Assembly (NCBI GenBank): GCA_900557175.1
Contig: USSL01000063.1
Location: 1-8,450, forward strand
Direction of reading: 5' to 3'
Length of the DNA stretch: 8,450 nt
Origin: an uncultured Eubacteriales bacterium
Lineage (GTDB): Bacteria; Bacillota; Clostridia; Lachnospirales; Lachnospiraceae
Positions within the stretch are counted from its first letter, which is position 1; every line of letters starts with the position of its first letter. This document shows, one piece after another, positions 1 through 6,442 of this stretch. A program made the position numbers and the translations under genes. The notes beneath the pieces are model-generated. The model saw only the letters and a program-made list of their open reading frames with translations, did not search any database and was not told where the DNA came from.

Positions 1-2036
1 TGGATGGTTTTGATCGGTATACAAGGTGTCCGCAGTGGCCGGAAGCTTTCGGGGCGAAGGTTTATAAAATTGCGAGAGATGATAAGGGCGCGCGGCTCAC
101 ATATATGAAAATTACAGGCGGCAGCCTTAAAGTAAAGATGATGCTCACAAATGGCGGCAGCAGCGATGTGTGGGAGGAGAAGGCAGACCAGTTAAGAATC
201 TATTCCGGCAGCAGCTATAGGACAGTCAATGAAGTCTTTGCCGGTGAAATATGTGCGGTGACGGGACTTACAAGAACGTATGCCGGACAGGGACTTGGCA
301 TTGAGCAGGCATCAGGCATGCCTGTTTTAGAGCCGGTGATGACGTATAAGATGTCGCTGCCGCCGTCAGTGAATGTCAATGAAGCGCTGACAAAGCTTAG
401 GCAGCTGGAGGAGGAAATTCCTGAGCTTCGTATTGCATGGAATGAAAAGCTTGCAGAAATTCATGCGCAGGTCATGGGAACAGTTCAGATAGAGGTTCTT
501 ACAAGCCTTATTAAAGAACGCTTTGGGTTTGATATTTCTTTTGATTCGGGAAGTATCGTTTATAAAGAAACGATAGAAAATATTTGTGAGGGCGTCGGAC
601 ATTTTGAGCCGTTGAGGCATTATGCGGAAGTCCATTTAAAGCTGGAACCGGGTGAGCGGGGCAGTGGTCTTGTATTTGACACGGAGTGCAGCGAGGATAT
701 GCTTGACAGAAACTGGCAGCGGCTGATTCTCACACATTTGGCAGAGAAGCAGCATGTCGGGGTATTGACCGGATCGGAAATTACAGATATGAAAATTACA
801 CTGATTTCCGGACGGGCTCATTTAAAGCATACAGAGGGCGGCGATTTCAGACAGGCAACCTACAGGGCAGTGCGCCACGGATTAAAGTGTGCCAAAAGTG
901 TGCTTCTTGAACCGGTTTATGCATTCAGGCTCGAGGTGCCAAAGGAAAATGCAGGACGGGCACTTGCAGATATTCAAAAAATGTACGGCAGCTTTGAGCC
1001 GCCTGAAATTTCAGATGAGATGACAGTGATTACAGGACATGCGCCGGTTTTTAATATGCGTGATTATCAGGCCGAGGTGACGGCTTATACAAAAGGCAGG
1101 GGAAGACTGGCGGCTTCTTTGGGCGGCTATGAGCCGTGCCATAATGCGGAAGAAGTTATTGCAGCAGCAGACTATGATTCTGAGAGAGATTTGGATAACC
1201 CGACAGGCTCGGTATTTTGCGCTCACGGTGCAGGCTTTGTTGTGCCGTGGCAGCAGGTGACATCTTACATGCACCTTGAGGGCATGAAGGAAAAGGCGGA
1301 TAAAAAGCTGCTGTCTGAAGTTTTTCCTAAAAATACGTCATCTATCGGCATTGCTGATGATAAGGAGCTTGAAGAAATTTTTTCAAGAACATATGGGCCT
1401 GTGAAGCGGGACAGAAATCATTTTAATAGAAGCAGTGATATATTGCGCCGGGAAAATCGTGAGACAAAAGATAATGCGTCAAAGAAAGAGAAGACAGCGG
1501 TGAAGGAATATCTTCTTGTAGACGGCTACAATATTATCTTTGCGTGGGATGATTTAAAAGAGCTTGCCAAAGTTAATATTGACAGTGCCAGAACGAAGCT
1601 GATGGATATTTTATGCAATTATCAGGGCTTTAAGAAAAATATTTTGATTCTTGTGTTTGATGCTTATCGCGTTGACGGGCATCCGGGAGAGATTTCAACA
1701 TATAAAAATATTTTTGTTGTTTATACGAAAGCGGCGGAAACAGCCGATCAATATATTGAAAAGACAGTCCATGAAATCGGGCGCAGGCATCATGTGACAG
1801 TGGCAACGTCAGATGCCCTTGAACAGGTCATTATTCTCGGGCAGGGCGCTGCCCGTATTTCGACCCGTGGTTTGAGGGATGAAATTGAGACGGCAAAAGC
1901 CGAGATGCGAAAAGTTTATATGAATAAAGAAGGCAGCTGCGGCCATTATCTGCTTTCAGCACTTCCGAAGGAAGAACAGGCAATGATGGAAGCGGTGCGT
2001 CTCGGACATCATAAAATGGAAGAAAAAAATAATTGA
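1..2036 (+). CDS. Tet(M)/EF-G-like ribosomal GTPase fused to a C-terminal Rae1/YacP-like NYN nuclease domain (5' partial)
   Basis: The reading frame is open to the left edge (first full codon at 3; no stop before 2034-2036), so the start and the GTPase domain lie outside; 677 codons are visible. Domain II comes first (FGAKVYKI, then LTYMKITGGSLKV), as in ribosomal protection proteins. Domain III begins near nt 321, domain IV near 560, domain V near 905, with the family's C-terminal block VFCAHGAGFVVPW at about 1212-1250. A charged linker (about 1300-1500) leads to a NYN/PIN-like domain (about 1506-1905) resembling Bacillus subtilis Rae1, an endonuclease that cuts mRNA in the ribosomal A site. 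Likely acidic active-site residues are in VDGYN (Asp at 1521-1523), VFDA (1659-1661), TAD (1746-1748) and TSD (1812-1814). The expected role is a ribosome-binding factor that may deliver an RNase to the A site; this is inference. The domain IV tip differs from Tet(M), so tetracycline resistance should not be assumed. Confidence 0.88.
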   Translation, partial: DGFDRYTRCPQWPEAFGAKVYKIARDDKGARLTYMKITGGSLKVKMMLTNGGSSDVWEEKADQLRIYSGSSYRTVNEVFAGEICAVTGLTRTYAGQGLGIEQASGMPVLEPVMTYKMSLPPSVNVNEALTKLRQLEEEIPELRIAWNEKLAEIHAQVMGTVQIEVLTSLIKERFGFDISFDSGSIVYKETIENICEGVGHFEPLRHYAEVHLKLEPGERGSGLVFDTECSEDMLDRNWQRLILTHLAEKQHVGVLTGSEITDMKITLISGRAHLKHTEGGDFRQATYRAVRHGLKCAKSVLLEPVYAFRLEVPKENAGRALADIQKMYGSFEPPEISDEMTVITGHAPVFNMRDYQAEVTAYTKGRGRLAASLGGYEPCHNAEEVIAAADYDSERDLDNPTGSVFCAHGAGFVVPWQQVTSYMHLEGMKEKADKKLLSEVFPKNTSSIGIADDKELEEIFSRTYGPVKRDRNHFNRSSDILRRENRETKDNASKKEKTAVKEYLLVDGYNIIFAWDDLKELAKVNIDSARTKLMDILCNYQGFKKNILILVFDAYRVDGHPGEISTYKNIFVVYTKAAETADQYIEKTVHEIGRRHHVTVATSDALEQVIILGQGAARISTRGLRDEIETAKAEMRKVYMNKEGSCGHYLLSALPKEEQAMMEAVRLGHHKMEEKNN

Positions 2037-2061
2037 TGGGTAGAAAATGGTGTGTTAGTAT
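2033..2061 (+). promoter_or_regulatory. Candidate sigma-A promoter for cysK
   Basis: TTGATG (2033-2038) and TAGTAT (2056-2061) are separated by 17 bp, with a TGT triplet directly before the -10 that fits an extended -10. Each hexamer matches consensus at 4 of 6 positions. It overlaps the stop codon of the upstream gene. No hairpin terminator lies between that gene and cysK, so read-through is also possible. Confidence 0.45.
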
Positions 2062-2101
2062 AAAAAATGTTGGAAGCAAAAGATCATAAGGAGGTATCGG
2101 T

Positions 2102-3025
2102 ATGAATTATTATAAATCAGCGGCGGATATGATTGGCGGCACACCGCTTTTAGAATTAAAACAAAAAGATGTACAGGCACGGGTGTTTGCAAAGGTTGAA
2201 GGAATGAATCCGGCCGGAAGCATTAAAGACAGGGCAGCGCTCTATATGATTAAGGACGCTGAGGCAGACGGAAGATTAAAGAAGGGTTCGGTCATTATTG
2301 AGCCGACAAGCGGCAATACGGGGATAGGACTTGCATCAATTGCGGCAGCAAGAGGATATAGGATTATTATTGTGATGCCGGATACGATGAGTGTAGAGCG
2401 GAGAAATCTTATGAAGGCTTATGGCGCCGAGCTTGTGCTGTCAGAAGGCGCTAAAGGTATGAAGGGCGCTATTGAAAAGGCAGAGGCATTAGCAGGTGAG
2501 ATACCGGACAGCTTTATTGCCGGACAGTTTGTGAATTCGTCAAATGCAAAGGCGCATTACGAGATGACAGGCCCTGAGATTTGGGATGATATGGACGGTA
2601 AGGTTGATATTTTTGTGGCCGGCGTTGGTACCGGCGGTACAATTACAGGTGCAGGCACATATTTAAAAGAAAAAAATCCGGATATCCGTATTGTGGCTGT
2701 GGAGCCGGAAGCTTCGCCGGTGCTTTCAGGAGGTTCTGCCGGACCTCATAAAATACAGGGGATCGGTGCCGGTTTTGTGCCGGAAATTCTTGATACAAAG
2801 GTGTATGATGAAGTTATTACCGTGAGCAATGAAGACGCTATAAAAACAGGGGCGGATATTGCAAAGACAGAAGGTATTTTAGTTGGTATATCTTCAGGCG
2901 CCGCCGTTTTTGCGGCGAGACAGCTTGCGTGCCGTCCTGAAAATGCGGGAAAAAATATTGTTGTCATTTTGCCGGACAACGGAGACCGTTATTTGTCAAC
3001 GCCGATGTTTGCGGGGGAGGCGTAA
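2102..3025 (+). CDS. cysK: Cysteine synthase (O-acetylserine sulfhydrylase)
   Basis: This is a PLP-dependent fold-type II enzyme that makes L-cysteine from O-acetylserine and sulfide in the cytoplasm. The 307 residues match the usual Firmicute CysK size. The PLP lysine is K42 in NPAGSIKDR; the substrate-binding loop TSGNTG is at 69-74; the phosphate-binding glycine loop GVGTGGT is at 174-180; SSGAA near 264-268 supplies the serine facing the pyridine nitrogen; and [12 protein letters not shown] is a typical O-acetylserine sulfhydrylase stretch. The start is set by AAGGAGG at 2088-2094, 7 nt before the ATG. greA begins 2 bp after the stop, so the two are almost certainly co-transcribed. A cystathionine beta-synthase-like or O-phosphoserine-using variant cannot be excluded by eye, but there is no extra CBS domain. 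No T-box or other sulfur-responsive leader fits in the 65-bp upstream gap. Confidence 0.93.
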   Translation: MNYYKSAADMIGGTPLLELKQKDVQARVFAKVEGMNPAGSIKDRAALYMIKDAEADGRLKKGSVIIEPTSGNTGIGLASIAAARGYRIIIVMPDTMSVERRNLMKAYGAELVLSEGAKGMKGAIEKAEALAGEIPDSFIAGQFVNSSNAKAHYEMTGPEIWDDMDGKVDIFVAGVGTGGTITGAGTYLKEKNPDIRIVAVEPEASPVLSGGSAGPHKIQGIGAGFVPEILDTKVYDEVITVSNEDAIKTGADIAKTEGILVGISSGAAVFAARQLACRPENAGKNIVVILPDNGDRYLSTPMFAGEA

Positions 3026-3027
3026 AA

Positions 3028-3531
3028 ATGTATGATAAATTAACTGAAAGTGATATTGAAAAGCTTAAAGAGGAGATTGAATACCGGAAGCTTGTCGTCA
3101 GAAAGAATGCGATCGCGGCAGTGAAAGAGGCGAGAGAACACGGCGATTTAAGTGATAATTTCGAATATCATGCGGCAAAAAAGGATAAGAATAGAAATGA
3201 GAGCCGTATCCGTTATTTAGAGCGGATGGTTCGGACAGCGCAGGTCATTGAGGATCATTCGGCAGAGGATGAGGTCGGTATGAATAATACAGTCCGCCTC
3301 TATTTTGAAGATGATGACGAGGAAGAAACATACAAGCTTGTGACAACCATCCGCGAGGATTCGCTGGCAGGACGTATAAGCAATGAATCGCCGATTGGCC
3401 GCGCAATTATGGGGCATAAGGCCGGTGACCGTGTGTATGTCAGAGTCAATGACAGCTGTGGTTATTATGTTGTCATTCGTTCAATTGAAAAAACGACAGA
3501 TGACAGTGATGACAGAATAAGGGGCTATTAA
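3028..3531 (+). CDS. greA: GreA-family transcript cleavage/elongation factor
   Basis: GreA proteins enter the secondary channel of RNA polymerase and stimulate cleavage of backtracked RNA. The 167 residues show the expected two parts. An N-terminal coiled coil (about 1-80) carries the tip motif EAREHGDLSDNFEYHAAK, with acidic D40 and D43. A C-terminal FKBP-like domain contains SPIGRAIMGHKAGD (about 131-144). Escherichia coli GreA uses D41 and E44 at the tip; here the second acid is Asp, a conservative change. A run of acidic residues (EDDDEEE, about 93-99) sits at the start of the C-terminal domain and the tail is acidic. The ribosome binding site is the GGGGGAGG inside the end of cysK, which implies translational coupling. 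It may be a second GreA paralogue rather than the housekeeping copy, which cannot be decided from this window. Confidence 0.87.
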   Translation: MYDKLTESDIEKLKEEIEYRKLVVRKNAIAAVKEAREHGDLSDNFEYHAAKKDKNRNESRIRYLERMVRTAQVIEDHSAEDEVGMNNTVRLYFEDDDEEETYKLVTTIREDSLAGRISNESPIGRAIMGHKAGDRVYVRVNDSCGYYVVIRSIEKTTDDSDDRIRGY

Positions 3532-3559
3532 ATTGAAGGATGTATAGGGAGGAGAGCAT

Positions 3560-3883
3560 ATGATTTTTGCTTTTATCGGCTGGGAGATTATCGGCGCCGG
3601 CTTCGGAGCGCTTGGTATCTACACGCTTTTTTCAAAGAAAGCGAGGCGGTACTGGGCGAACGTCAGTAAAAAAATTGAAGTGACAGATGTAAAAAAATAC
3701 AATCGGACGGCAGGGGCGCTTTGGCTTATGTTTTCAGCAATTTTTTGTCTGCTCGGACTGCCGCTTTTAATCGGTCAGGATACACCGTGGGCAATTCTCA
3801 CATGTATTGGCGCTATGCTTGATAGCATCTTTATCATGGCCGGACTTTCGCTGGCAGAAGGCAAATATGAAAAAAGAAATTAG
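3560..3883 (+). CDS. Small membrane protein, DUF3784-like
   Basis: This 107-residue protein appears to have three hydrophobic segments: about 2-24 (FAFIGWEIIGAGFGALGIYTLF), about 51-72 and about 77-98. A cytoplasmic-type basic stretch, FSKKARRYWANVSKKIEVTDVKKYNR, lies between the first two. The pattern of a short first helix, a basic segment with a W and VTDVKKYNR, and two further helices resembles the DUF3784 family of clostridial membrane proteins; no function is known to me. Translation starts at an ATG 5 nt after GGGAGGAG (3547-3554). It lies 28 bp after greA and probably belongs to the same transcript. No convincing terminator follows it before the next promoter at 3901. Confidence 0.72.
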   Translation: MIFAFIGWEIIGAGFGALGIYTLFSKKARRYWANVSKKIEVTDVKKYNRTAGALWLMFSAIFCLLGLPLLIGQDTPWAILTCIGAMLDSIFIMAGLSLAEGKYEKRN

Positions 3884-3900
3884 GTATTTGTCGAATTTTA

Positions 3901-3929
3901 GTGACAGACCGGAAAAAATGTGCTAAAAT
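3901..3929 (+). promoter_or_regulatory. Strong sigma-A promoter with extended -10 for the F420-ligase-like gene
   Basis: GTGACA (3901-3906, 5 of 6) and TAAAAT (3924-3929, 5 of 6) are 17 bp apart, and TGC directly precedes the -10, giving an extended -10 element. The predicted start near 3936 leaves a leader of about 109 nt before the ATG at 4045. Confidence 0.75.
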
Positions 3930-3948
3930 AGTTGCGCGATTTAATAAT

Positions 3949-4001
3949 GGGAGCTTGTGTGAAAGCTTCCGGGAAGCTGATGTCGGGCTTTCATAAGCCC
4001 G
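3949..4001 (+). promoter_or_regulatory. Structured 5' leader with competing hairpins
   Basis: Hairpin A pairs GGGAGCTT (3949-3956) with AAGCTTCC (3963-3970), with one G-U pair. The right arm of A can instead pair with the next bases, AGCTTC with GAAGCT (to 3978), giving a mutually exclusive hairpin B. Hairpin C is a perfect 7-bp stem, CGGGCTT (3984-3990) with AAGCCCG (3995-4001), loop TCAT, that can extend by TGT/ACA around a bulged A. No T-run follows hairpin C, so it is not an intrinsic terminator. The ribosome binding site (AGGAGG, 4032-4037) is about 30 nt downstream. I do not recognise it as a known riboswitch class. Confidence 0.5.
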
Positions 4002-4044
4002 AACACCATAGATAAATATCATTATGATTTCAGGAGGAATAGAG

Positions 4045-5244
4045 ATGGAAAGACTCGTTGGAACAGTTTCAAGAGGTGTGAGAGCGCCGATTATTAGACA
4101 GGGCGATGATCTTGCGGCAATCGTTGTAGATTCTGTCCTTGCAGCAGCAAAAAGTGAAGGCTTTGAGTTAAGAGATAAGGATGTTATCGCCGTGACAGAG
4201 GCCGTTGTGGCAAGAGCACAGGGAAACTACGCAACTGTAGCACAGATTGCAAAGGATGTTAAAGCAAAGTTTGGCGACGAGACTGTTGGCGTGCTTTTCC
4301 CTATTTTGAGCCGTAACCGTTTTGCAATCTGTTTAAAAGGTATTGCAAGCGGCTGTAAGAAAGTCGTGCTTATGTTAAGCTATCCGTCAGATGAAGTCGG
4401 CAACCATTTAGTATCTTTGGATGATTTGGATGCGGCGGGCGTAAATCCGTGGAGTGATGTGCTTACAGAAGAAAAGTACAGAGCACTTTTCGGCTATAAA
4501 AAGCATACATTTACAGGTGTGGATTATGTTGAATATTATAAACAGCTCATTAAAGACTGCGGTGCAGAAGTTGAGATTGTTTTTGCAAATAATCCAAAGG
4601 CTATTTTAGAATATACAGATTGTGTACTTTCATGTGATATTCATACAAGAGTGCGTACAAAGAGAATTTTAAAGGAAGCCGGCGCAAAGCTTGTTTATAC
4701 ATTGGATGATATTATGACAGAAAGCATTGACGGCAGCGGCTATAATGACAAATACGGTCTTTTAGGCTCCAATAAAGCGACAGAAGACAGCGTAAAGCTG
4801 TTCCCTATTCAATGTGATGAAATCGTAGAGCGCATTCAGAAATCTATCATCGAAAAGACAGGCAAGCATGTTGAAGTTATGGTTTACGGCGACGGTGCAT
4901 TTAAAGATCCTGTAGGAAAGATTTGGGAGCTTGCAGATCCGGTTGTATCTCCGGCTTATACAGCAGGTCTTGAGGGTACGCCAAACGAAGTGAAGTTAAA
5001 ATATCTTGCAGACAATGACTTTGCTGATTTATCGGGTGATGCCCTAAAGAGCGCGATTTCCGAATATATTCGTGAAAAAGATGAAAAAGCGGAAAGCCTT
5101 ACAGGAAATATGGTTTCTCAGGGAACAACACCGAGAAGACTGACAGACTTAATCGGTTCACTGGCAGATTTAACATCCGGCAGCGGCGATAAAGGTACAC
5201 CGATTATTTTAGTTCAGGGCTATTTTGACAACTATACAAAATAA
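4045..5244 (+). CDS. Coenzyme F420-0:L-glutamate ligase-like (CofE/FbiB-related) protein
   Basis: CofE-type enzymes attach glutamate in gamma linkage to coenzyme F420-0 using GTP. Family traits visible here are the N-terminal RAPIIRQGDDL (about 13-23), DKDVIAVTEAVVARAQGNY (44-62, the usual 'DGDVLVVTxKIVSKAEG' block), and VEVMVYGDGAFKDPVGKIWE around D283, which corresponds to the 'ITDTxGRPxRxG' block. The C-terminal block (about 350-399) is unlike archaeal CofE and includes GTTPRRLTDLIG and DKGTPIILVQGYFDN. At 399 residues it is much longer than the roughly 250-residue archaeal enzyme. The ATG at 4045 is chosen over the in-frame ATG at 4024 because AGGAGG (4032-4037) lies 7 nt before it and would otherwise be inside the coding sequence. 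The gene is monocistronic, with its own promoter, structured leader and terminator. The natural substrate is unknown; many clostridia carrying such proteins are not known to make F420. Confidence 0.72.
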   Translation: MERLVGTVSRGVRAPIIRQGDDLAAIVVDSVLAAAKSEGFELRDKDVIAVTEAVVARAQGNYATVAQIAKDVKAKFGDETVGVLFPILSRNRFAICLKGIASGCKKVVLMLSYPSDEVGNHLVSLDDLDAAGVNPWSDVLTEEKYRALFGYKKHTFTGVDYVEYYKQLIKDCGAEVEIVFANNPKAILEYTDCVLSCDIHTRVRTKRILKEAGAKLVYTLDDIMTESIDGSGYNDKYGLLGSNKATEDSVKLFPIQCDEIVERIQKSIIEKTGKHVEVMVYGDGAFKDPVGKIWELADPVVSPAYTAGLEGTPNEVKLKYLADNDFADLSGDALKSAISEYIREKDEKAESLTGNMVSQGTTPRRLTDLIGSLADLTSGSGDKGTPIILVQGYFDNYTK

Positions 5245-5246
5245 AC

Positions 5247-5298
5247 GCATCCTGTTTTGGAGATGCTTAAAGAGGCGGTGCCACGGCACCGCCTCTTT
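5247..5298. terminator. Bidirectional terminator between convergent genes
   Basis: AAAGAGGCGGTGCC (5269-5282) is perfectly complementary to GGCACCGCCTCTTT (5285-5298) around a 2-nt centre, giving a very stable GC-rich stem flanked by A on the left and T on the right in both orientations. It lies between the stop at 5244 and the convergent stop at 5324. A weaker hairpin, GCATC (5247-5251) with GATGC (5262-5266), precedes it. T-runs outside the stem are short on both strands. Confidence 0.85.
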
Positions 5299-5323
5299 GA
5301 CGACATGGGATTGTAGAAATTTT

Positions 5324-6061
5324 TTAAATCCAGCCGCCATCCATTGTGATCACCTGACCGGTCAGATATTTCGGGGCGTCGATCAGCTGACAGATAAGTT
5401 GTGCGGCTTCATCAGGACTTCCGAAGCGGCAGGCAGGGATTTCATCAGCAAGGGCAGTCCGCTCGTCTTCGGAAAGGCATTGGTTCATTTCGGTGTCAAT
5501 AGCGCCGAAGGCGATGGCATTGACGGTGATGCCGCTTGGGGCAAGCTCTTTTGCAAGTGCCTTTGTAAAGCTTGTAATGGCACCTTTTGAGGCGGAATAG
5601 ACAGCCTCGCAGGAAGCGCCTACATTGCCCCATACAGAAGAAATATTAATAATACAGCCGGATTTTTTGTGTACCATTGCCGGGATGGCAAGGTGGCAGC
5701 ATGTGAAAACAGATTCAGTATTTGTGCGCATGATGTGCTGCCACTGGGATGGCGTCATATCTGTAAAAAGTCCGATATGGGAAATACCGGCGTTGTTAAT
5801 AAGAACGTCAATGCTGCCGAATTGTTCTTTGGCAGCGGCAAAAATGGCTGCCATGGCATCATAATCCGAGGCGTCGGCAGTAAAAGTGAGACATTGGCTG
5901 CCAAAAGCTCTGGCGATGTCGGCTGTTTTATTCAGGGCAGCCGTATTTTGACGGCAGGTCAGTATACGCCGGCACCCGTACCGGGCAAGTAAAAGGGCAG
6001 CGGCCCGGCCGATGCCGCGGGAAGCGCCCGTAATTAAAATGGTCGTGTGTTCGTTTATCAT
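5324..6061 (-). CDS. Short-chain dehydrogenase/reductase, FabG-like (NADPH-type)
   Basis: This is a classical SDR of 245 residues that reduces or oxidises a carbonyl/hydroxyl group in the cytoplasm. Visible motifs in order are the dinucleotide-binding TGASRGIG (11-18), the D63 adenine contact, NNAG (89-92), the tetrad N114, S142 in NISSVWG, and Y155/K159 in YSASK; the tail ends GQVITMDGGWI as in FabG. Arginines at 15 and 37 favour NADPH. The start has AAAGGAG (6068-6074 on the - strand) 6 nt upstream and its own promoter. It stands alone, convergent with the ligase-like gene and divergent from the regulator, not inside a fatty acid synthesis cluster. The substrate therefore cannot be named: beta-ketoacyl-ACP is possible, but a sugar, steroid or other alcohol is as likely. 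Confidence 0.88.
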   Translation of the reverse strand: MINEHTTILITGASRGIGRAAALLLARYGCRRILTCRQNTAALNKTADIARAFGSQCLTFTADASDYDAMAAIFAAAKEQFGSIDVLINNAGISHIGLFTDMTPSQWQHIMRTNTESVFTCCHLAIPAMVHKKSGCIINISSVWGNVGASCEAVYSASKGAITSFTKALAKELAPSGITVNAIAFGAIDTEMNQCLSEDERTALADEIPACRFGSPDEAAQLICQLIDAPKYLTGQVITMDGGWI

Positions 6062-6102
6062 AAAATACTCCTTTGCTGTAGAATGAGTTGTCTGTGATGC
6101 GC

Positions 6103-6134
6103 GCTATAATCGCATGGGATGTGCTCATTATAGC
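6103..6134. repeat. Inverted repeat overlapping the SDR promoter (possible operator)
   Basis: GCTATAAT (6103-6110) and ATTATAGC (6127-6134) are perfect 8-bp arms around a 16-bp centre, and the centre itself contains GCA and TGC in near-symmetric positions. The right arm contains the -10 box of the - strand promoter and the left arm lies about 10-18 bp into the transcript. A dimeric repressor could bind here. Symmetry of -10-like sequences by chance is the alternative. Confidence 0.4.
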
Positions 6135-6156
6135 ATAATATTTGAAAAAATCCCAA
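6127..6156 (-). promoter_or_regulatory. Sigma-A promoter for the SDR gene
   Basis: On the - strand, TTGGGA (6151-6156) is followed after 18 bp by a perfect TATAAT (6127-6132), preceded by TGC, giving an extended -10. Transcription should begin near 6120, leaving a leader of about 60 nt before the start codon. Confidence 0.75.
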
Positions 6157-6186
6157 GTCAGAAAAAATAAAATGATTGATTTGAAA

Positions 6187-6266
6187 CGTCAAAAATTTGT
6201 GAGGGTTTGTGCAAATTGTCAGTAAAATCTGTGGGTAAAAATTGCCTAAATCGTTAAAAATTTGTG
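6187..6266 (+). repeat. Pair of 15-bp direct repeats CGTYAAAAATTTGTG
   Basis: The motif occurs at 6187-6201 (CGTC form) and 6252-6266 (CGTT form), with one mismatch and 65 bp start to start, close to six helical turns. Both copies lie upstream of the regulator promoter and upstream of the -35 of the divergent SDR promoter. This suggests a transcription factor site, but the AT-rich background makes chance similarity more likely than in GC-balanced DNA. Confidence 0.4.
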
Positions 6267-6273
6267 TTTTCAC

Positions 6274-6302
6274 TTGACAAATGATAAATACGCAATTAAA
6301 CT
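6274..6302 (+). promoter_or_regulatory. Candidate sigma-A promoter for the regulator-ftsEX unit
   Basis: A perfect TTGACA (6274-6279) is followed after 17 bp by TAAACT (6297-6302, 4 of 6). The predicted start near 6309 leaves a leader of about 135 nt. A weaker TAAAAT at 6380-6385 has no good -35 partner. Confidence 0.6.
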
Positions 6303-6325
6303 GTAATAGAAATTTAACAATTGCG
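6291..6325. repeat. Inverted repeat over the regulator promoter (possible operator)
   Basis: CGCAATT (6291-6297) and AATTGCG (6319-6325) form perfect 7-bp arms around a 21-bp centre. The arms overlap the -10 box and flank the predicted transcription start, a usual place for a repressor or autoregulatory site. The spacing between arm centres is about 28 bp. Confidence 0.4.
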
Positions 6326-6442
6326 GTGTAATGGTAAAAAAAAGCAGAAATTCCTCTTTATTTTTTGTGGTTTTTGCATTAAAATAATAATGAGCAGTCA
6401 GACGTAAAAAACAAAAATAATGATATAGGGGAGTGACGGCAT

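Larger units (their letters stand above)
6062..6442. other. Divergent intergenic region, 381 bp, no gene
   Basis: It is AT-rich and holds the promoters, inverted repeats and direct repeats listed separately. The 6326-6430 part, inside the predicted leader of the regulator, shows A- and T-runs but no stable hairpin or recognisable riboswitch. Short open frames here lack ribosome binding sites and have no coding character. Confidence 0.7.

Noticed and set aside
105..107. ATG at 105 as the real start of the GTPase-nuclease fusion.
   Set aside because: The frame continues without a stop to the left edge and encodes conserved domain II sequence (FGAKVYKI) upstream of this Met, and there is no ribosome binding site before it.
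1..2036. Tetracycline resistance gene of the tet(M)/tet(O) type.
   Set aside because: The domain IV tip does not match Tet(M), and the C-terminal linker and nuclease domain are absent from true Tet proteins.
3984..4001. Intrinsic terminator for the cysK-greA transcript or an attenuator.
   Set aside because: The hairpin is followed by AACACCATAG with no T-run, and it lies downstream of the promoter at 3901-3929.
4024..4044. An ATG at 4024 that would add seven residues (MISGGIE) to the F420-ligase-like protein.
   Set aside because: The added codons are the AGGAGG ribosome binding site of the ATG at 4045, and 4024 has no ribosome binding site of its own.
3936..4044. A known riboswitch (THF, ZTP, fluoride, glycine, TPP or SAM class) in the leader.
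   Set aside because: None of the conserved cores I can recall for these classes is present; only generic hairpins are visible.
5225..5992. Plus-strand open frames opposite the SDR gene (5225-5590, 5625-5864, 5669-5992).
   Set aside because: The minus-strand SDR has full family motifs and a ribosome binding site; the plus-strand frames have neither.
6062..6442. A small protein or RNA gene inside the divergent intergenic region.
   Set aside because: The open frames are AT-rich, lack ribosome binding sites, and no stable hairpin with a T-run is present.
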